The notes: generated by a model from the sequence alone, not told the origin. A stretch of DNA of 7,372 nucleotides from Oscillospiraceae bacterium (GCA_020025425.1 JAHHSD010000068.1:1-7372); one strand, 5' to 3'; shown: positions 1 to 6,553, numbered from the stretch's first letter. Program-made: numbers and translations.

Positions 1-724
<724 letters not shown>

Positions 725-742
725 TTCTCAGTTTTCCCCCTC

Positions 743-2686
743 TTAATAGTCCAGATTGACGGCGAATTTGGCGTTGCGCTCGATGAACTCCTTGCGGGGC
801 TCCACCTTCTCACCCATGAGGATGGTGAAGGTCTCGTCGGCAGCGGCGGCGTCGTCCAGGGTGATGCGGCGCAGGGTGCGCTTCTCGGGGTCCATGGTGG
901 TCTCCCACAGCTCGTGGGCGTCCATCTCACCCAGGCCCTTGTAGCGGCTGATCTCCACCTTGGCGTTGGGGTTGTCCCCGCGCAGCTCGGCGGCGATGGC
1001 CTCGCGCTCGGGGTCGGAGAAGGCCACCCGGGTCTGCTTGCCTCGGTTCAGCTTATAGAGCGGGGGCACGGCGGAGTAGACATAGCCCTCCTCGATGAGG
1101 GGGCGCATGAAGCGGAAGAAGAAGGTGAGCAGCAGGGTACGGATGTGGGCGCCGTCCACATCGGCATCGGCCATGATGACGATTTTGTGGTAGCGCAGCT
1201 TCTCCAGGTCGAACTCGTCGCCGATGCCGGCCCCCAGGGCCACGATGACGGGCTGGAGCTTCTCGTTGGAATAGACCTTGTCGGCCCGGGCCTTCTCCAC
1301 GTTGAGCATCTTGCCCCACAGGGGGAGGATGGCCTGGAACCGGGAGTCCCGGCCCTTGGTGGCCGAGCCGCCGGCGGAGTCGCCCTCGACGATGTACAGC
1401 TCGGTGAGCTCGGGATTTGTCTCGTTGCAGTCGCGCAGCTTGTCGGGCATGGACGCGCCGCCCAGGGCGGTCTTGCGGCGGACGGATTCCCGGGCCTTGC
1501 GGGCGGCGTCCCGGGCACGGGAGGCCAGGATGGTCTTTTCCAGAATGGCCTTGCCCACGGCGGGGTGCTCCTCCAGGTAGACCTCCAGGCCGTCGGAGAC
1601 GATGCGGTTGACCAGGGTGCGGATCTCGCTGTTGCCCAGCTTGGCCTTGGTCTGGCCCTCGAACTGGGCGTTGGTCAGCTTGACGGAGATGACCACGGTC
1701 AGACCCTCCCGGCAGTCGTCACCGGTGATCTTCTCGTCGTCCTTCAGCAGCTTGGCCTTCCGGCCATAGGCGTTCAGGGCGTTGGTCAGGGCCCGGCGGA
1801 AGCCCTCCTCGTGCATGCCGCCCTCGGGGGTGCGGACATTGTTGGCGAAGGAGACCATCAGCTCCTGGTAGCCGTCGTTATACTGCATGGCCACCTCGGC
1901 GGTGGAGTCCTCCTGGGTGCCCTGCATGTAGATCACGTCGGAGTGGATGGGGGTCTTGTTCCGGTTCTTGTAGGCGACAAACTCCTTGATGCCGCCCTCG
2001 TAGTACATGTCGTCCTCCTGCTCCTGGCCCTCCCGGAGGTCCACGGTCTGGATGCGCAGGCCGGCATTGAGGAAGGCCTCCTCCCGCATGCGGGTGTGGA
2101 GGGTCTCGTAGTTGTAGACCAGGGTGTCGAACATCTCGGGGTCGGGCTTGAAGGTGACGGTGGTGCCGGTGTGGTCGGTCTTGCCCACCACGGTCATCTC
2201 CTGGGTGATCTTGCCCCGGGCAAACTTCATCTCATAGATCTGCCCGTTCTTGTGGACCTGGACCTCCAGCCACTCGGAAAGGGCGTTGACCACCGAGGCG
2301 CCCACGCCGTGCAGGCCGCCGGAGACCTTGTAGCCGCCGCCGCCGAACTTGCCGCCTGCGTGCAGGATGGTGAACACCACCTCCAGGGCGGGCTTGCCGG
2401 TCTGGGGCTGGATGTCCACGGGGATGCCGCGGCCGTTGTCGGTGACAGTGATGGTGTTGTCCGGATTGATGGTGACAGTGATGTCGCTGCAATAGCCGGC
2501 CAGGGCCTCGTCGATGGAGTTATCCACGATCTCATAGACCAGATGGTGCAGGCCGGACTCCGAGGTGGAGCCGATGTACATGCCGGGGCGCTTGCGGACT
2601 GCCTCCAGTCCCTCCAGCACCTGGATCTCCGAGCCGCCGTATTCATGTTCCACCTGGGTGGAGCTTCGTTCTAATTCTTCAGACAT
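743..2686 (-). CDS. gyrB: DNA gyrase subunit B
   Basis: Encodes GyrB (647 aa, typical of the shorter Gram-positive form), the ATPase subunit that drives strand passage in gyrase. The GHKL ATPase domain has Glu52 and Asn56 in EIVDNSIDEALAGY, DNGRGIP at 83-89, the glycine-rich lid GGKFGGGGYKVSGGLHGVG at 111-129, and the QTK loop at 345-347. The transducer domain follows to about residue 400. The TOPRIM domain has YIVEGDSAGGSA (431-442, catalytic Glu434) and DADVD (507-511). The conserved C-terminal block RYKGLGEMDAHELWETTM is at 581-598. An in-frame ATG 25 codons upstream exists, but MSEELERSS at 2686 is chosen because it has a GGAGG 6 nt upstream and matches the usual GyrB N-terminus. Trp457 sits where E. 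coli has Lys447, and Lys146 where E. coli has Arg136 (a coumarin contact), by ungapped alignment. The gene lies between remB and gyrA. Confidence 0.98.
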   Translation of the reverse strand: MSEELERSSTQVEHEYGGSEIQVLEGLEAVRKRPGMYIGSTSESGLHHLVYEIVDNSIDEALAGYCSDITVTINPDNTITVTDNGRGIPVDIQPQTGKPALEVVFTILHAGGKFGGGGYKVSGGLHGVGASVVNALSEWLEVQVHKNGQIYEMKFARGKITQEMTVVGKTDHTGTTVTFKPDPEMFDTLVYNYETLHTRMREEAFLNAGLRIQTVDLREGQEQEDDMYYEGGIKEFVAYKNRNKTPIHSDVIYMQGTQEDSTAEVAMQYNDGYQELMVSFANNVRTPEGGMHEEGFRRALTNALNAYGRKAKLLKDDEKITGDDCREGLTVVISVKLTNAQFEGQTKAKLGNSEIRTLVNRIVSDGLEVYLEEHPAVGKAILEKTILASRARDAARKARESVRRKTALGGASMPDKLRDCNETNPELTELYIVEGDSAGGSATKGRDSRFQAILPLWGKMLNVEKARADKVYSNEKLQPVIVALGAGIGDEFDLEKLRYHKIVIMADADVDGAHIRTLLLTFFFRFMRPLIEEGYVYSAVPPLYKLNRGKQTRVAFSDPEREAIAAELRGDNPNAKVEISRYKGLGEMDAHELWETTMDPEKRTLRRITLDDAAAADETFTILMGEKVEPRKEFIERNAKFAVNLDY

Positions 2687-2692
2687 AAGATA

Positions 2693-2697
2693 CCTCC
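2693..2697 (-). promoter_or_regulatory. Ribosome-binding site deciding the gyrB start
   Basis: GGAGG on the minus strand lies 6 nt before the ATG at 2686. The alternative in-frame ATG at 2761 lies inside the leader stem-loop, and the peptide it would add does not resemble a GyrB N-terminus. Confidence 0.85.
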
Positions 2698-2717
2698 AAA
2701 AAGTTATGGCGTTCGTT

Positions 2718-2768
2718 CGTTGGGATGGGAGGGACAAGAGGGGACCTCTGACCTCTCCCATCTCAACG
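2718..2768 (-). promoter_or_regulatory. Long stem-loop in the gyrB leader
   Basis: In the 114-bp remB-gyrB gap, minus-strand CGTTGAGATGGGAG (2768-2755) pairs with CTCCCATCCCAACG (2731-2718). The stem is 14 bp with a single A.C mismatch. The 23-nt loop holds a second hairpin, AGAGG-TCC-CCTCT (2749-2737). The structure ends about 20 nt before the gyrB ribosome-binding site. A TTTTT run (2702-2698) directly precedes that site but lies about 15 nt from the stem, so this is not a standard Rho-independent terminator. It may be a leader attenuator, a transcript-processing or stability element, or a protein-binding inverted repeat. No convincing -35/-10 pair was seen. Confidence 0.55.
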
Positions 2769-2800
2769 AGACCGATGTTTGATTGCTCTGCGGGGCGGGA

Positions 2801-3064
2801 TCACTCCACGCCGTTGCGCTCCGCCCGGCCCATCAGGGCCGCCGAGGAGAGCTGGGAGAGGTAGACCGTGGCCGGTCCGTCCTCCTGACCCACCAGCACA
2901 AAGGAGCGTGGGAGATCGTCGCACACCCAGACCGACCGGCCCTCCCGCTCGGCCCGGTCCAGGAACTCCCGGGTCTTGTAGGACCAGCTGGTGTTGTCCA
3001 GGTCGAAGATGCCCAGAATGCGGCTGTACGGCACCACCACCGACTGTCCCAGATGCAGGTACAT
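2801..3064 (-). CDS. remB: RemB/YaaB-like DUF370 protein
   Basis: An 87-residue protein beginning MYLHLGQSVVVPYSRILGIF, the characteristic start of the DUF370 family. In B. subtilis the gene in this exact position, between recF and gyrB, is yaaB/remB, linked with RemA to control of extracellular-matrix genes. RemA of the same family is a DNA-binding regulator. Visible features are the N-terminal beta-rich core with DLDNTSWSYKTREFLDRAEREG (residues 21-42, written here in outline), then a SVWVCDDLPRSFVLV strand region (44-58), and a short C-terminal tail with SSAALMGRA. The reading frame stays open upstream for 46 more codons, into recF. The ATG at 3064 is preferred for its family-like N-terminus and an AGAGGAG site 8 nt upstream. 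Family assignment is firm. A matrix or biofilm role in this organism is only inferred from Bacillus. Confidence 0.9.
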   Translation of the reverse strand: MYLHLGQSVVVPYSRILGIFDLDNTSWSYKTREFLDRAEREGRSVWVCDDLPRSFVLVGQEDGPATVYLSQLSSAALMGRAERNGVE

Positions 3065-3072
3065 GGACCCAA

Positions 3073-3077
3073 CTCCT
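3073..3077 (-). promoter_or_regulatory. Ribosome-binding site deciding the remB start
   Basis: Minus-strand AGGAG (within GAGAGGAG) lies 8 nt before the ATG at 3064. It supports the 87-aa product over the longer frame beginning inside recF. Confidence 0.8.
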
Positions 3078-3091
3078 CTCGCGCTGAAATT

Positions 3092-3120
3092 TTTTCCACA
3101 GCTGCGCTGTATTTTGTGGA
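3092..3120. promoter_or_regulatory. DnaA-box-like site and inverted repeat between recF and remB
   Basis: The 61-bp recF-remB gap contains TTTTCCACA (3092-3100, plus strand), identical to the sites repeated in the dnaA-dnaN gap and one base from the TTATCCACA consensus. Its TCCACA (3095-3100) is also one arm of an inverted repeat with TGTGGA (3115-3120). A competing hairpin, ACAGC-TGC-GCTGT, spans 3098-3110. A role in DnaA binding or as a short leader hairpin is inferred. The minus strand has no terminator-like T-run after the stem. Confidence 0.35.
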
Positions 3121-3125
3121 CGGCT

Positions 3126-4235
3126 TCAGTCCTCTGCCAGGGCGCCGCCCCGGATGTGGAACACCCGGCCCGACTCCAGGCCCTCCAGCTTATCCTCCTC
3201 ACAGCAGGTGATGAACACCTGTCCCCCCTGTATGCGGTTGAGGACGAAGGATTGCCGTTTTTCGTCCAACTCCGAGAGCACGTCGTCCAGCAGGAGGACG
3301 GGGTACTCCCCGGTCTCCTGGAACATGATCTCCCGCTGGGCCAGCTTCAGGGACAGGGCGGCGGTGCGGGTCTGGCCCTGGGAGCCGTAGGTTTTGGCGG
3401 ACAGGCCGTTGAGCTCCACCAGCAGGTCGTCCTTGTGGGGGCCGGACAGACACTGGCGGCTGTCCAGCTCGGCCTGGCGGTGGGTGCGCTGGTGCTCCAG
3501 CAGCAGGGGGAGCAGCTCCCTGGGCCCCGCCAGGGGGTCCGTGACGGTGGACACCGTCTCGTACCGCAGCCCCAGCTCCTCCCGGCCGCCGGAGAAGTCG
3601 GCGTGGATGAGGGGGGCCTCCTCCTGGAGCCGCTTGATGAAGTGGGCCCGGTAGTGGATGATGAGGGCCCCCACCTGGGCCAGCCGGAGATTGAAGTCGT
3701 CCAGGGCGTCCAGCAGGGAGGGGTGCTCCTCCCAGTCCCGCAAAATCCGGGTCTTGTGCTCGTAGAGCCGGTTGAATTCGCTCAGGGCCTGGGCGTACCT
3801 GGGCCGCAGCTGACAGATGGCACTGTCCAAAAACCGCCGCCGGGCGGCCCCGCCCTCCCGGATGAGGTACAGATCCTCGGGGCAGAACAGGACGGTGGAC
3901 AGAATGCCCATCATCTCCCCGGAGGTCCTCAGCCGCACTCCGTTGACCTGGAGCTGGCGGCTCCGCCCCCGGATCAGCCTGGCCTCCAGGTTGAAGTCCC
4001 GGTCCCGGGCGTGGACCCGGCCCTGGACCAGGGCGCTGTCCTGGCCCAGACGGATCATCTCCCGGTCGTACCTGGCCCGGTGGGACCGTACGGTGGACAG
4101 GTAGGCGATGGCCTCCAGCAGATTGGTCTTGCCCTGGGCGTTCTCCCCGTAGATCAGGTTGACCCTGGGATCAAATTCCGCCTCCAGCCGGGGATAGTTG
4201 CGGAACTGCTCCAGCTTCAGCCCCTGGATGGTCAT
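3126..4235 (-). CDS. recF: DNA replication and repair protein RecF
   Basis: A 369-aa SMC-like ABC ATPase that, with RecO and RecR, helps load RecA at single-strand gaps and stalled forks. Walker A is GENAQGKTN (residues 30-38) with Lys36. The ABC signature region is YGSQGQTRTAALSLKLA (283-299), where many homologues read SQGQQRT. The conserved LSGPHKDDL is at 263-271, and Walker B plus D-loop is PVLLLDDVLSELD (312-324). The N-terminus MTIQGLKLEQFRNYPRLE matches the family, and length is normal (about 360-375 aa). The ATG at 4235 overlaps the yaaA stop in the sequence ATGA, so translation is probably coupled to yaaA. No frameshift or missing motif was seen. The stop lies 61 bp before remB. Confidence 0.97.
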   Translation of the reverse strand: MTIQGLKLEQFRNYPRLEAEFDPRVNLIYGENAQGKTNLLEAIAYLSTVRSHRARYDREMIRLGQDSALVQGRVHARDRDFNLEARLIRGRSRQLQVNGVRLRTSGEMMGILSTVLFCPEDLYLIREGGAARRRFLDSAICQLRPRYAQALSEFNRLYEHKTRILRDWEEHPSLLDALDDFNLRLAQVGALIIHYRAHFIKRLQEEAPLIHADFSGGREELGLRYETVSTVTDPLAGPRELLPLLLEHQRTHRQAELDSRQCLSGPHKDDLLVELNGLSAKTYGSQGQTRTAALSLKLAQREIMFQETGEYPVLLLDDVLSELDEKRQSFVLNRIQGGQVFITCCEEDKLEGLESGRVFHIRGGALAED

Positions 4236-4447
4236 ACCACCACGAGCTCCAGCTCATGGTCGATGCAGGCCCGGTCGCCGGGGCGCATCTTCTTGCCCCG
4301 CATGGTGCAGGGCTCGCCGTTGACCTCCACCCGGCCCTCCTGGATGATCAGCTTGGCGTCCCCGCCGGTCTCCACGGCGTTGGCGAATTTCAGAAGGTCC
4401 TGGAGCTTGATGAATTCGGTGTGGATCTTGATTTCATGTGTTTCCAT
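4232..4447 (-). CDS. yaaA: S4-domain RNA-binding protein YaaA (RlbA)
   Basis: A 71-residue protein made almost entirely of one S4-type RNA-binding fold. The core runs from FIKLQDLLKFANAVETGG (residues 12-29) through AKLIIQEGRVEVNGE (31-45) to RGKKMRPGD (50-58). The GRVEVNGE and basic GKKMRPGD segments are typical of the S4 family. Its position between dnaN and recF, and its size, match B. subtilis yaaA (rlbA), implicated in large ribosomal subunit assembly. A GAGG site lies 7 nt before the ATG at 4447. The stop overlaps the recF start by 4 bp. A second ATG 5 nt upstream is out of frame. Upstream is the unusually long gene-free interval, so the transcript either reads through it or starts within it. 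I found no convincing promoter. Confidence 0.93.
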   Translation of the reverse strand: METHEIKIHTEFIKLQDLLKFANAVETGGDAKLIIQEGRVEVNGEPCTMRGKKMRPGDRACIDHELELVVV

Positions 4448-4531
4448 AACATAACCTCGTCAGTTTGGGATTTTGGGATCAATTTTGAGGGGGAAAACTG
4501 GTTGAAAAAGGGGTTTGATCGTTACTTGGGA

Positions 4532-4613
4532 GGTTTTATCTCGTTTTTCTGTCGGTCGGGGCAGCTGGTCCTCGCCCTCCCGGCGTGGGAAGGGAGGTTT
4601 TCGCCCCCGGGCG
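4532..4613 (-). repeat. Left inverted 82-bp modular repeat
   Basis: Read on the minus strand from 4613 to 4532, it contains three blocks shared with the right copy. Block A is CGCCCGGGGGCGAAA (4613-4599), identical. Block B is CGCCGGGAGGGCGAGGACC (4585-4567), identical over 19 nt. Block C is AAAAACGAGATAAAACC (4548-4532), with two differences. The spacers between blocks (13 and 18 nt) are unrelated in sequence, yet the total length is the same as the right copy. A further GGTTTGAT at 4512-4519 resembles block C again. Confidence 0.85.
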
Positions 4614-4614
4614 A

Positions 4615-4640
4615 CCCGATTTTTCCCGTCAAAAATCGGG
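4615..4640. repeat. 10-bp perfect hairpin
   Basis: CCCGATTTTT (4615-4624) and AAAAATCGGG (4631-4640) are exact reverse complements around a 6-nt loop. It lies immediately inside the left modular repeat. Neither strand has a T-run after the stem, so it is not a standard terminator. Confidence 0.8.
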
Positions 4641-4649
4641 GAAAAGACG

Positions 4650-4670
4650 CCAGGGGCCCCGGGCCCCTGG
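4650..4670. repeat. GC-rich near-palindrome
   Basis: CCAGGGGCC (4650-4658) pairs with GGCCCCTGG (4662-4670) around a 3-nt centre, giving a 9-bp all-but-one G/C stem. It is 9 bp from the preceding hairpin. There is no adjacent T-run. Confidence 0.8.
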
Positions 4671-4843
4671 TACCCCATGAGAGGGCGGCGGTGGGTTTTT
4701 AATGACCCGCCCAGACCTGGGACCGCTCGCACATCGCGAATCAAACCGGCACTTGAACGACTCCGCCTGCCGGCCCGCGTAAAGAGCCCCGCAAGCCCTA
4801 CAATAGTTACTCCTTAAGGACCCTGCAAACAGGCCGCCAATGT

Positions 4844-5111
4844 CTGCCTGCTTCTTTTGAAGCTCTGGCAGTTGAAGGATGTTCGCTCTTTTATTTCCAC
4901 AACTCAGGCCGCTGATGTGGAGAAATTTTCAGGTCACCACAAGCGCAATTCCGAAAGTGCCGCTGTTCCCCAAGAACACCGCATTCTGTGCGGCCTTGCT
5001 GGCACCCCTAAAAAATGTAGAACGAATCAAGTTTGCGGGGTGGCATAGCGAGGGGCGGCAGCCGCAGTAAAGAGACTGCCAGACCGATTCGTTTAGGGCT
5101 GGACCTACCAG
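4844..5111. ncRNA. Candidate structured non-coding RNA, family unknown
   Basis: Short complementary segments abut in an RNA-like way. The first is a two-part hairpin, CTGCC..GGCAG (4844-4848/4867-4871) around GCTTC-TTTT-GAAGC (4850-4863). The next is GTGCC/GGCAC (4957-4961/5001-5005), enclosing two touching hairpins with 5-bp stems and 5-nt loops (4964-4978 and 4979-4993). It is followed without a gap by CCCTA/TAGGG (5006-5010/5094-5098), a 10-nt bulge, and the 8-bp stem AACGAATC/GATTCGTT (5021-5028/5086-5093). Inside that is GGCAG/CTGCC (5057-5061/5076-5080), whose loop CCGCA (5062-5066) can pair with TGCGG (5034-5038) as a pseudoknot. CTGG/CCAG (5099-5102/5108-5111) closes the series. The strand is undecided. 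The downstream hairpin followed by TCGTTTT at 5157-5183 slightly favours plus. No promoter was identified, and transcription is inferred only. Confidence 0.4.
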
Positions 5112-5156
5112 TTTGGGAGGGTTCTAAACCTGCACCGCCGCGGGCCTTTTGGGGTT

Positions 5157-5176
5157 TCAGGGGCCGCAGCCCCTGA
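5157..5176 (+). terminator. GC-rich hairpin, possible weak plus-strand terminator
   Basis: TCAGGGGC (5157-5164) pairs with GCCCCTGA (5169-5176) around loop CGCA, followed on the plus strand by TCGTTTTCC. This resembles a weak Rho-independent terminator for a plus-strand transcript. On the minus strand, the direction of dnaN, the stem is followed by AAACCCC, so it is not a dnaN terminator of the usual kind. Confidence 0.35.
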
Positions 5177-5185
5177 TCGTTTTCC

Positions 5186-5211
5186 GTCTGCTTTTGCGAC
5201 CAAAAGCAGAC
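5186..5211. repeat. 11-bp perfect hairpin
   Basis: GTCTGCTTTTG (5186-5196) and CAAAAGCAGAC (5201-5211) are exact reverse complements with loop CGAC. Its right arm runs directly into block B of the partial modular repeat, taking the place block A occupies in the other two copies. Confidence 0.85.
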
Positions 5212-5213
5212 CC

Positions 5214-5267
5214 CGCCGGGAGGGCGAGGACCTGTCGCCCTGACTGCCGGGAAAACGAGATCAAACC
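5214..5267 (+). repeat. Partial modular repeat, direct copy
   Basis: Contains block B, CGCCGGGAGGGCGAGGACC (5214-5232), identical to both other copies. Block C follows as AAAACGAGATCAAACC (5252-5267). Bases 5209-5235 are identical over 27 nt to 5294-5320, an 85-bp offset. Block A is absent and an 11-bp hairpin stands in its place. Confidence 0.85.
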
Positions 5268-5271
5268 GGCC

Positions 5272-5353
5272 CGCCCGGGGGCGAAACTATCCTGACCCCG
5301 CCGGGAGGGCGAGGACCTGTTCCCTCAACTTCCGGCAAAAACGAAATCAAACC
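5272..5353 (+). repeat. Right 82-bp modular repeat (inverted relative to the left copy)
   Basis: Block A is at 5272-5286, block B at 5299-5317 and block C at 5337-5353. Together with the left copy it forms long terminal-inverted-repeat-like ends around an 822-bp segment (4532-5353). In each copy the outer end is block C and the inner end is block A. It lies 64 bp beyond the 3' end of dnaN. I saw no obvious target-site duplication outside the pair. Confidence 0.85.
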
Positions 5354-5417
5354 GCCGCCGCATCAACTTTATTCAGAATCGAAAAAGTTTCCCCATTTTC
5401 TGCAAAACCTGTGGATT

Positions 5418-6524
5418 TTAATTGGCCTTCAGCCGCACAGGCAGAACCATATAGATAAAGTTCTCCTCCCCCTCGGCGGGCAGGATGACGCAGGGGGCCA
5501 CCCCGGAGCTGAACTCCAGACGCAGCTTCTCGGCGGGGGCGGCCTTCAGGGCCTCCATGAGATATTTGTTGTTGAAGCCGATTTCCAGACCTTTTCCGTC
5601 TCCCTCGATGGGGCACTGATCGGCGGCGTCGCCGATCCCGGTCTTGGTGGAGATATCCATGACCCCGTTTCCAAAGACGCAGCGCAGGGGACTCTTCAAT
5701 TTATCGCTGATAATCAGGGAAACACGCTCGATGGAGGCCAGCATAGCCCGGGTATCGCCCAGAACATAGATGGGATTATTCCGGGGAATGGCATTTTTGT
5801 AGGCCAAAAACTCACCTTCCAGCCGGCGGCAGACCAGAATGGCGTCGCCGGTCTGGAACATGATGTGCCGGGCGCCCTGAGAAATGGTGATGGGACCCTC
5901 GCCGGAGCACAGCTTTTCCACCTCGCTGAGGGCGGAGCCAGGGACCACGAAGGAGAAGGGGAGGGGGCCCTGGATATTTTCCACTTTTTCCCTGCGCAGC
6001 GCCAGGCGGTAGCCGTCCACAGAGACCACGGTCAGGCCGTTGTCATCCACTTCAAAGAGGGAGCCGGTGTGGACGGGGCGGCTCTCGTTGTCGCTGACGG
6101 CGAACAGGGTCTGGGAAATCATGGATTTCAGCACGGGCTGATCCAGAGTCAGGCCGTTGAGCTGATCCACGGTGGGCAGTTCGGGGAACTCCTCGGGCTC
6201 GGTGCCCAGGATATTGAACTCACTCAGGCCGCATTTGATGTTGACCATGTAGTTCTCAGCGGTAAAAATTACCATATCATCGGGCATTTTCCGCACAATT
6301 TCGCCGAACAGGCGGGCGGAGAGCACCAGAGAGCCGGGTTCCTGGATCTCTGCGGGGACGGTGGCCTGGATTCCGGTCTCCAGATTGTAGCCGGTGAGGC
6401 GGAGTTGGGAATTGGCCTCCAGCAGGATGCCCTCCAGGGCTGGGATGGAGCTCTTGGGGGCCACGGCACGGGAGGTTGTCGCGACGGCGGCGAGTAACAG
6501 GGCTTTTTCGCAGGAGAATTTCAT
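5418..6524 (-). CDS. dnaN: DNA polymerase III sliding clamp (beta subunit)
   Basis: A 368-aa clamp, which dimerises into a ring around DNA and tethers polymerase and other partners at the fork. Length matches the family (E. coli 366). Three similar clamp domains are expected, at about 1-121, 122-247 and 248-368. Visible signatures are SVDGYRLALRRE (168-179) in the second domain, FNNKYLMEAL (317-326) in the third, and the C-terminal YMVLPVRL (358-365) that lines the partner-binding pocket. Three residues, KAN, extend past the Arg-Leu that usually ends the protein. The frame is open for 70 more codons upstream with an ATG at 6734, but that segment is the DnaA-box region and unlike any clamp. 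The start at 6524 is supported by MKFSCEKALLLAAV and a GGAGG 9 nt upstream. A probable terminator after dnaA suggests some independent expression. Confidence 0.97.
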   Translation of the reverse strand: MKFSCEKALLLAAVATTSRAVAPKSSIPALEGILLEANSQLRLTGYNLETGIQATVPAEIQEPGSLVLSARLFGEIVRKMPDDMVIFTAENYMVNIKCGLSEFNILGTEPEEFPELPTVDQLNGLTLDQPVLKSMISQTLFAVSDNESRPVHTGSLFEVDDNGLTVVSVDGYRLALRREKVENIQGPLPFSFVVPGSALSEVEKLCSGEGPITISQGARHIMFQTGDAILVCRRLEGEFLAYKNAIPRNNPIYVLGDTRAMLASIERVSLIISDKLKSPLRCVFGNGVMDISTKTGIGDAADQCPIEGDGKGLEIGFNNKYLMEALKAAPAEKLRLEFSSGVAPCVILPAEGEENFIYMVLPVRLKAN

Positions 6525-6533
6525 AGGAAGGGA

Positions 6534-6538
6534 CCTCC
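6534..6538 (-). promoter_or_regulatory. Ribosome-binding site deciding the dnaN start
   Basis: Minus-strand GGAGG (in TTGGAGGTCC) is 9 nt before the ATG at 6524 and supports it over the longer frame from 6734. Confidence 0.85.
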
Positions 6539-6553
6539 AATCAAGATCGCTCT

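Larger units (their letters stand above)
4448..5417. other. 970-bp gene-free interval between dnaN and yaaA
   Basis: No reading frame here has both a family-like sequence and a plausible ribosome-binding site. Several short frames are open on both strands over the same bases, which argues against coding. The interval instead holds an inverted pair of 82-bp modular repeats with a partial third copy, four strong hairpins, and a central segment with many short abutting complementary stretches. Base composition is mixed: GC-rich flanking repeats and a more balanced centre (about 4780-5110) that lacks the G/C third-position bias of the genes. In B. subtilis the equivalent gap is short, so this one is expanded. 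Confidence 0.85.

Noticed and set aside
2991..4454. 487-codon open frame on the plus strand opposite recF and yaaA
   Set aside because: It mirrors codon bias of recF. The composition is Leu/Gly/Gln/Pro-rich and it has no recognisable domain.
4460..4744. 94-codon minus-strand frame upstream of yaaA starting at TTG
   Set aside because: No ribosome-binding site, Pro/Arg/Lys-rich low-complexity composition, and it runs through the hairpins and the left modular repeat.
4799..4804. TACAAT as a plus-strand -10 element for the candidate RNA
   Set aside because: No acceptable -35 at 16-18 bp spacing and no extended -10 TG.
5037..5049. T-box-like GGGTGGCATAGCG
   Set aside because: It departs from the conserved T-box sequence, and no aminoacyl-tRNA synthetase or amino acid gene lies downstream. 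The plus strand runs into the 3' end of dnaN.
4857..5070. Two overlapping 63-codon plus-strand frames
   Set aside because: Both are open over the same bases as a minus-strand frame, neither has a clear Shine-Dalgarno, and the region looks structured. A small protein cannot be fully excluded.
5115..5135. tRNA T-arm-like GGTTCTAAACC
   Set aside because: The 5-bp T-stem does not form, and no matching acceptor, D or anticodon arms were found nearby.
5157..5211. Hairpins as dnaN terminators
   Set aside because: On the minus strand neither stem is followed by a T-run.
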